Shown here: in pieces, positions 60,001 through 64,000 of the stretch
Position numbering within the stretch: position 1 is the stretch's first letter
Layout of the letters: every line of letters starts with the position of its first letter
Origin: Phoronis australis
Taxonomy: Eukaryota > Phoronida > Phoronidae
Assembly (NCBI GenBank): GCA_002633005.1
Contig: NMRA01000067.1
Coordinates: 1,080,980-1,144,979, forward strand
Direction: 5' to 3'
Length of the DNA stretch: 64,000 nucleotides
Translations under genes and position numbers: made by a program
The notes under the pieces: generated by a model
The model's database searches: none
Told to the model about the DNA's origin: nothing
The model's input: the letters and a program-made list of their open reading frames with translations, nothing else

Positions 60001-62131
60001 TGCAGCATTCTTGGCACACCTTCGTTTCCAAACCACCATTTTACCCGACAAACAACGGTAAAGCTTATTGTTTGTTTGTTGACTTTTCTCAAGGGGGCGG
60101 AGCTTGGGATGGTCAATTGGTAGCAGTCCTTCAAACAATCATAAATTGTTGAAAACCCGACACATTTTTTCAATGAAAAGTAAACCAACCAGCAAAATTT
60201 CCGATTATCCTCACCTCAAACCTCCTCAGCTCTTCCTCTATGCGTCTTTGTTGTTCTTTAGCCTGCTCTTCAAACTGAAGTTGTTTCATCTAAAAATAAT
60301 TTAAATATTAAAACAAAAATTACCTAACAAATATGTACTCTCGAAATGGATTAACTTGCAATTTTGCTTGGTTCATACTGCTGCCATTAAGTATAGATTT
60401 CACAAACCATTAAGCAAAATATCTTGAAGAGTAAAAATAATTCAAGTTTTAAACAAACTTTTCCAGAACAATTTCATGGTTAAAGGCATCTGAATTACAT
60501 GCTGACACAAGGTAAATCATGCTTCATCAAATGTCCATAAAAAAAACAATGCTGCGTTAGAAATTCTTCACTCTCAGACAAAAATTATTGCTAAAATTGC
60601 CATAATACTTTAATTTTTCAGAGGCTTCCCACAGTGCTGTAAATGCTCAAAATTTTACCAAATCTTCTTTGTTCATTGCTACGCCATGCAAACCATATTA
60701 AAGGCAATTATGACAGTAAATTTTCCAGAATTAAAGTTGTTGTTGTTGTCCGCCTTATGGTGACCCAAGCTGAATAGTTTTTACCATACTTGCCTTTTTA
60801 TCTGATTCTATCTGCACTTGTTCTTCTTTGATAGCGTCCAGATTTTTCTGTCTCTCTTGCTCATGCAGGGCAAGTCTACTCTGAGCTTCTTGGCGTAATA
60901 TCTCTTCATTCTAAAGATGACCAGCAGTAGGTTAATTAGAAATAGGAAAAATAAGCACAAAATCTACCCATAGATATTGCCATTCTAAGTAGCCCATTCA
61001 ACACACTACGGTTGTCTCACAGTATCTGCCCAGACTAGAACACCACATTCATAGACTGATGAGAAACAAAACACAAACTGAAAATACCAACAAACACGAG
61101 TAATTATGACTTTGCGAATTTGCACATTTAATCTCTTTCTGGGTATAAAAACAATTGCTTTCCAAAGGTCCTGGAAAAGTAGTGATTTGCTGAGATTAAG
61201 ATTTTCACAGTTGATGCAGATGATTTGTTGGCCAAAATTCACACAGTAACGTTTGCTAACATACCATAATGTATAATGACCGTGACGTGATCTTCGGGAC
61301 TTCAGGGTGCAATAGCCGGATATTACGTGCCTGCATTTTGAGAACCAGTTTGATGGCCGTTATTCAGTGGACTATAAACTGCACTAGCACCGATTTGAAA
61401 AGGCTAATCCATTAAAAGATCAAAACAAGTGAAATCAAAACATCTTGCTTCGTGAGGCAGTTCGTATCTTAACGTCATCATCTTAATGTTTACAGACTGT
61501 GTAGTATCGCATGCAATCCTCTAAACAAAAACCTTGGGTTTGCTCAGCAATGGTGACCACCCCAAGTAGGCGTGCTGGCTATCACGACATGACTGCATTA
61601 TGCACATTCAGTCTGTAGCTCACCTGCGCCCTCTGTAGCTCCTGAACCTTCAGCTTCTCGTCCAGGGCCTTCAGCTGTGCATAAGCTTCCTTCTCCAGCA
61701 CTCGGAACTCATACACAACAGCAATTGTGCCGCCTCCTAAATATTACAGGCAGTTAGTTATAATTTGTACGTACTCCAAATAGTAGACTACAGGGTTTCA
61801 AGTAGTGCAGTGTCACGGTGGCACCATACAACAATGAAACTAGTCTAATTTTGATTTTTAAGGAACAATTAAATTGATTAATAAAATTGACAAGTAATGT
61901 TATTGCAACACACTACATTGTTACGTCCACTCAGAAGTAATCTGCTTTAAGTCAATGTTCGCCACACAATAGATGGATATTATACAGAGAGTCCTACCCA
62001 CCAGGTTGCGCTGTAAGATCCTCATCTGAGGATTCTTTGACTTGTCCAGTGGGTTCACTTGGTTCATCAGCAAAACTCAGTTCTATTGCCTCTTCATCCT
62101 GCTCATCCTCCACTTCCAGCTCAGCTAGGAT
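39348..62131 (-). CDS. LRRIQ1: Leucine-rich repeat and IQ motif protein 1, 24 exons seen, 5' end missing
   Basis: Exons, 5' to 3': 62131-62002, 61736-61624, 60910-60794, 60289-60215, 59888-59749, 58045-57950, 57812-57159, 56874-56740, 55926-55791, 55474-55322, 54588-54438, 50963-50770, 50616-50489, 50117-49950, 49448-49299, 48947-48450, 47863-47674, 45760-45575, 45054-44833, 43896-43802, 43529-43422, 42033-41837, 40969-40867, 39493-39348 (stop TGA). They total about 1,427 residues (human about 1,720). The order coiled coil, IQ, LRR, IQ pair and conserved tail is that of human LRRIQ1. IQ motifs bind calmodulin or EF-hand proteins, and the family is suspected of a ciliary or sperm role, which the sequence does not show. 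All junctions keep phase except 45575/45054. The start codon lies upstream of 62,131, probably in a short exon not recognised or off the window. Confidence 0.88.
40202..40706. mobile_element. hAT-like non-autonomous element
   Basis: The termini are a perfect 13-bp inverted repeat, CAGGGCTTGGAAT and ATTCCAAGCCCTG, flanked by AACTGG on both sides (40,196-40,201 and 40,707-40,712). The CAGGG ends are typical of hAT elements, although hAT duplications are normally 8 bp and only 6 match here. The interior (505 bp in all) has repeated GCGGAAA blocks and no transposase. It lies just downstream of LRRIQ1 exon 40969-40867 in transcript orientation. Confidence 0.7.
41172..41268. mobile_element. Palindromic MITE copy 1 (GTCGGATAT ... 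GAGAACCAGTTT)
   Basis: Arms of about 40 bp, GGTCGGATATAAC plus TTTTGAGAACCAGTTT, face their inverse AAACTGGTTCTCAAAAT plus GTTATATTCGAC across a short loop. Other copies are at 59,620-59,716 and 61,312-61,372. Confidence 0.7.
41454..41759. mobile_element. MITE copy 1 (GTAAAAATTCTCC ... GGGACAGTG family)
   Basis: The left end TATGGTAAAAATTCTCC mirrors the right end GAGAATTTTTACTGTATA, with TTTTGGGAAAG and CACTGTCCCAAA just inside. The interior matches the copy at 46,031-46,337 (for example ACATGAGCAATTTTG and GACTTGGCAGTT). Confidence 0.7.
45575..48947 (-). CDS. LRRIQ1: LRRIQ1 linker and IQ motifs 2-3
   Basis: Exon 48947-48450 (166 codons) starts SVKQVLPPDLLKLCLVTKEF and contains AVECRSAHEYGDF, matching the human post-LRR segment; the rest is polar and probably disordered. 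Exon 47863-47674 carries IQ motif 2 (AATVIQAVWRGFIAREFV) and the start of IQ 3 (AAVKIQ), completed by SLWRGYALRKRL in exon 45760-45575. The latter exon continues with an acidic DLGDFDPGKLDLDSEWLPP stretch conserved in human. Its donor is uncertain: GTATCT at 45574 gives phase 0, but the next exon needs phase 2. Read through, the frame ends at TGA 45554-45556, with an AATAAA just beyond. Confidence 0.8.
46031..46337. mobile_element. MITE copy 2 (same family)
   Basis: This runs from CAGTAAAAATTCTCC to CACTGTCCCAAATTAGAAAAT and TTTTTGCC. It is almost the same length as copy 1 (307 versus 306 bp) and collinear with it. Confidence 0.7.
46440..47650. mobile_element. Complex transposable element 25 bp from a splice donor
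   Basis: ACTTGGCGGAATT near the left end (46,471) faces its inverse AATTCCGCCAAGT at 47,634-47,648. The interior has a tandem duplication of about 110-bp offset (AATAGAGAGCATACAATCAA at 46,540 and 46,651) and a second repeated phrase, GAAAGCCCGTTCAAA (46,577 and 46,885). The right half carries several GCCATNTT motifs. No transposase ORF was found. The right end is 25 bp inside the intron from the LRRIQ1 donor at 47,673. Confidence 0.55.
49299..55926 (-). CDS. LRRIQ1: LRRIQ1 leucine-rich repeat domain
   Basis: Exon 55926-55791 leads in with a basic KRRPPRRP segment. LRRs follow in 55474-55322 (LCDLPGCTLSTLSQCSQL, LDGCTQLQYIDV), 54588-54438 (NLHYLDLSHNALTSIHGL, LHHLDVSYNKITRI), 50963-50770 (LHQLNLSHNQLISTRGL, IHILDVSHNHLQAI), 50616-50489 (LLQELLLDDNSVSDLSPL) and 50117-49950 (LLKILDLSHNQITELSSL, VVKLTGNPVTEDPNF). 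49448-49299 gives the capping LCQLDDT. These are 22-residue SDS22-like repeats with the LxxLxLxxNxI pattern. The 3.5-kb intron between 54438 and 50963 holds a nested transposon pair. Confidence 0.9.
51258..54155. mobile_element. TA-flanked TIR transposon, copy 1 (with nested insertion)
   Basis: The ends CTGTATTTGCTCTAATAAC and GTTATTAGGGCAAATACAG are inverted and flanked by TA on both sides. Without the nested element (51,389-52,963 plus its target duplication) it is about 1.32 kb and collinear with the 1.40-kb copy at 58,131-59,533. TA target sites fit Tc1/mariner-like transposons, but the family is not identified and no transposase is seen. Confidence 0.75.
51389..52963. mobile_element. Nested TIR element inside copy 1
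   Basis: The terminal inverted repeats of about 35 bp are GTGACCCTCCACGACAAAAT and ATTTTGTGGTGGTGGGTCAC, both continuing into GAGTCTTAAGTCGG. ATTT is duplicated at 51,385-51,388 and 52,964-52,967. The related copy at 58.2 kb shows the uninterrupted site. A short acidic frame near 52,045-52,120 (DEEELRDSDESSDDSN) resembles N-termini of some DDE transposases, but nothing catalytic follows, so it is probably a deleted derivative. Confidence 0.8.
56740..62131 (-). CDS. LRRIQ1: LRRIQ1 N-terminal half: acidic leader, coiled coils, IQ motif 1
   Basis: Exon 62131-62002 encodes ILAELEVEDEQDEEAIELSF and must start in phase 0, since the other frames stop. Exons 61736-61624 to 59888-59749 are Glu/Lys/Gln-rich helix, ending in the first IQ motif AAIRIQSLYRAFRVRKRW, which is split between 59749 and 58045. 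Exon 57812-57159 (217 codons) is an uninterrupted charged helix built from EEERKRQEE-type heptads, and the opposite strand shows a meaningless Ser-rich frame. Exon 56874-56740 ends KAVEAERLKWIENNKPF, matching the human segment before the LRRs. The intron after 60,794 uses a GC donor (AAG|GCAAGT). Confidence 0.85.
58131..59533. mobile_element. TA-flanked TIR transposon, copy 2 (empty-site copy)
   Basis: It runs from CCGTATTCGCCATAATAAC to GTTATTACAGCGAATACGG, flanked by TA. Interior blocks such as GACTTTCAACAAAACTGTGG and GGGGTGCTTATAGGGGCATG match copy 1. The site near 58,255 (CATCAAATTTACGCTCTGTG) corresponds to the place where copy 1 carries the nested element. It lies in the LRRIQ1 intron between 59749 and 58045. 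Confidence 0.8.
59620..59716. mobile_element. Palindromic MITE copy 2 (GTCGGATAT family)
   Basis: GTCGGATATGATGCACACG and TTTTGAGAACCAGTTTGACG face AAACTGGTTCTCAAAAT and ATCCGACC. It ends about 30 bp downstream of an LRRIQ1 donor (59,748 side). Confidence 0.7.
61312..61372. mobile_element. Palindromic MITE, half copy
   Basis: Only the left arm and loop remain: GCCGGATATTACGTGCC, then TTTTGAGAACCAGTTTGATG and GTTATTCAGTGGA. The opposite arm is lost after 61,375. Confidence 0.6.
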
Positions 62132-62613
62132 CTGAAATACATACAGTTAATGCTCATCAAACAATCAACATATTAAATAACTAACATTACACTAGAATCA
62201 TAATAATGACTTAATTGCAGATAAAGCAACAAAACTCTGTAACCTGGACATGCCACAATAGAAGTAACTAATTATCTTAGTACTTATATGTCTAAAATGG
62301 AAAAAACTTTGATAGTTATTTATCATAACTTCTGCAATGCACGATGTGCCGCTACATGAAAAATAAAAAAAAAACAGTGCAGGTGGCCTGATGTCATTTG
62401 CGGTGCATCAGACGTGCGCAGGCCTCATGGTTGGGCCCATTACACAAAACACCTGAGCTAAAGCACGAGAGACTCACTTTGGTTCTTCGTGAAGGAAGTT
62501 TTCAAGTCTGCCAGTCTCCTTCAAGAAAACGGACAGACGTTTCCATTTGTTGCTATGCACTATATGTTGTAGACAATCATGTAACAGTGCCAACCAGTAG
62601 GTTGCTCCTTAGC

Positions 62614-62964
62614 CTATAAAAAGCTGGGCAAGACTACCAGGTGTTTAGTAGATTCTACGTCAGTACCACAGTCGGGACACACTGGGCTGTGTCGGGCTAG
62701 GTTACAGTGGCCCGTCAAAATTTGAATGACATGTCTTATGCTCAATCTACCTAGACTCAAAGGGTTTTTTGAACCTTTTGGTTTCATCACATTGGGAAAA
62801 TTCTCCTTGGTCTCTCTGCAGGAGTTAGGTGATGCCCACTGGGCTGCTGACTGGGTATGTACCCACTTGCGTATACATGGTTGAATAACCTTTTTCGTGA
62901 TCAGAATTCCTGGACTAATTATCGCAACTAAGAGTGTAACAGCAATATTCAAAAATCTAACCAT
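62614..62964 (-). pseudogene. Relic of a non-LTR retrotransposon ORF, RNase H-side C-terminus
   Basis: The frame contains GRLSIRHVIQILTGHCNLAR, then CPDCGTDVESTKHLV. The pattern (R..LTGH..L..H...C..CG...E...HL) is the usual C-terminal end of reverse transcriptase/RNase H polyproteins of invertebrate non-LTR elements. No RT motifs are present, and the reading stops at a stop codon shortly after. It is a 5'-truncated dead copy. Confidence 0.6.
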
Positions 62965-63245
62965 GTGTACTTTTCAAGAACTATTCATTACAAACAATGA
63001 ATATAAAAATTTTCCATTATATGAAAATTTAAAAACAGTATTGTCGCCTCCAGTATTTACAATCATGTTTATGATGGGCAATTTTGTGCATGATACCCCA
63101 AGTTAATCTCCAGAAAATGATAACATTAGCTGAACCTAAGATTGTTTCTTTGAAGATAGTGGTGGATTTTAAGGTTTTTAGAAAACCAGTCGAGTTGCCC
63201 AAACTCGGCCTGTGAGGGTGTCAGCATAGGACTCTTTTCATGTCC
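62950..63245 (+). repeat. Dispersed repeat copy 3 (GTGTACTTTTCA ... AAACCAGTCGAGTTGCCC)
   Basis: Shares ACCATGTGTACTTTTCA, then GTGGATTTTAAGG and AAACCAGTCGAGTTGCCCAA, then GTGAGGGTGTC with the copies at 37 and 39 kb. The WFGNWP-like block is absent. Confidence 0.6.
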
Positions 63246-63751
63246 AGCACTTTCAAAGTGAACAGTGCGACTTTTCTGATGAAAGCGATGACAATGAAAT
63301 TGACAAACAATTTACTAGGAGCGAGTGATGATGATATATGAATTAGCTCTGTGAGTGCTCGATCCAGTTGTACTGACATCTGTAGTGACATTGATGGCAC
63401 TTGGGTTCAAACCTATCGTGCTTCTGTACCTCGGCTATGCGACAAATTGGGCAAGCAGACCTTAGCAAACATCTAGATAAATGGTAATGTGTGCTATGAA
63501 AAAGATTGGAAAAATTTGGAATAATTACTGACAACAGTTTAGACACCAATCTCAAAAGTGGACGATTCTTCGTGCTTGGGTGACCTTTCCAGCTTAATGG
63601 AAGCATTTGACAGCCAATTAAAATTAATGGGCGTGTGACAGGTGTTTTAGAGTGGCAAATGACCTTCACACTTTTAGGAATTAGTAAGCAAAGTAAAGAA
63701 TGCTTACTTTAATAGCATTGACCCCGGAACTTGAAATTTATTGAGTTTAAT

Positions 63752-63895
63752 ACAAGAGCAACGCGGAGCGTTGAAATGCGCCCACAATTGCACCGCATAC
63801 GGTATCCTTCTAGGGTTGTTTATTGGTACCATAAAGTGGCCAGTAGAGGGCATACTTTGCAAAATGGAAAGGCATGGTCATTGTCTCCTCAATAG
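63752..63895. mobile_element. 144-bp dispersed repeat, copy B
   Basis: I see no difference between this copy and 7,635-7,777. The flanks differ completely: TTTAAT at the left and GGCTAGGGGC at the right here. The hairpin CAACGC-GGA-GCGTTG is intact. Confidence 0.7.
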
Positions 63896-64000
63896 GCTAG
63901 GGGCAAAATGTGAGTAATCTTCATAATACAAGCACATCCTATACACCAGTTGCTTAAAGCACCACAGAAACATAGAATTAAAAACAAATTTACCAACATA

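Larger units (their letters stand above)
62132..64000. other. Upstream side of LRRIQ1; repeats, no exon recognised
   Basis: At least one 5' LRRIQ1 exon with the start codon is still missing. I could not find a convincing candidate here. The stretch holds a retroelement relic (62,614-62,964), a dispersed repeat (62,950-63,245) and the second 144-bp repeat (63,752-63,895). Confidence 0.5.

Noticed and set aside
63343-63669. 108-codon minus-strand frame with Cys/His pairs
   Set aside because: CPIC and CHQCHYRC look zinc-like, but no family is recognisable and it lies among repeat debris; not called as a gene.
63960-64000. Possible LRRIQ1 first exon at the window edge (donor-like GTAAAT)
   Set aside because: Only a few bases are visible, with no start codon or readable frame to test it.

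Overview
The window is about 64 kb of animal nuclear DNA with split genes, GT-AG introns of roughly 0.2-3 kb, and introns full of small transposable elements. The gene families and the repeat-rich, AT-leaning introns suggest an invertebrate, perhaps marine, but I cannot name the species from the sequence alone. All gene models below were built by reading splice sites and reading phase by eye. Family assignments rest on remembered similarity to the human proteins, not on a search.

Layout. Positions 1-2.2 kb are intergenic with a two-unit repeat. Positions 2.6-23.5 kb (minus strand) hold an 18-exon gene for a bromodomain protein matching human BRD10 (KIAA2026); the exons sum to 2,210 residues in one open frame. 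Positions 24.2-35.1 kb (plus strand) hold a five-exon p24 cargo-receptor gene of the TMED1/TMED5 (gamma) class, 225 residues. Its exons 3 and 4 occur twice because about 2.34 kb is duplicated on either side of a 914-bp assembly gap. Positions 39.3-62.1 kb (minus strand) hold at least 24 exons of LRRIQ1, with an N-terminal coiled coil, IQ motifs and leucine-rich repeats; the first exon(s) are not visible. Positions 36-39.3 kb and 62.1-64 kb are intergenic or upstream sequence carrying repeat and retroelement remains.

BRD10 and TMED start only about 750 bp apart, head to head, with a perfect CRE (TGACGTCA) and a perfect ETS-type site (ACTTCCGG) between them, so they probably share a divergent promoter. 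The three genes have unrelated jobs: a nuclear chromatin-associated protein, ER-Golgi traffic, and a calmodulin-binding-type scaffold. There is no operon-like logic.

The mobile DNA is the most informative non-genic content. It includes a TA-flanked terminal-inverted-repeat family with a second transposon nested in one copy and a matching empty site in the other copy, a hAT-like element, palindromic MITEs, tRNA-derived SINEs, two retroelement relics, a 144-bp repeat present twice without a visible difference, and a TAGTGGC-type tandem repeat family. Two places (7.5-7.9 kb and 27.6-33.5 kb) look like unmerged haplotypes in the assembly. I found no convincing new biological system; the best leads are the duplicated exon pair, the nested transposon with its empty site, and an exon-edge-derived minisatellite.
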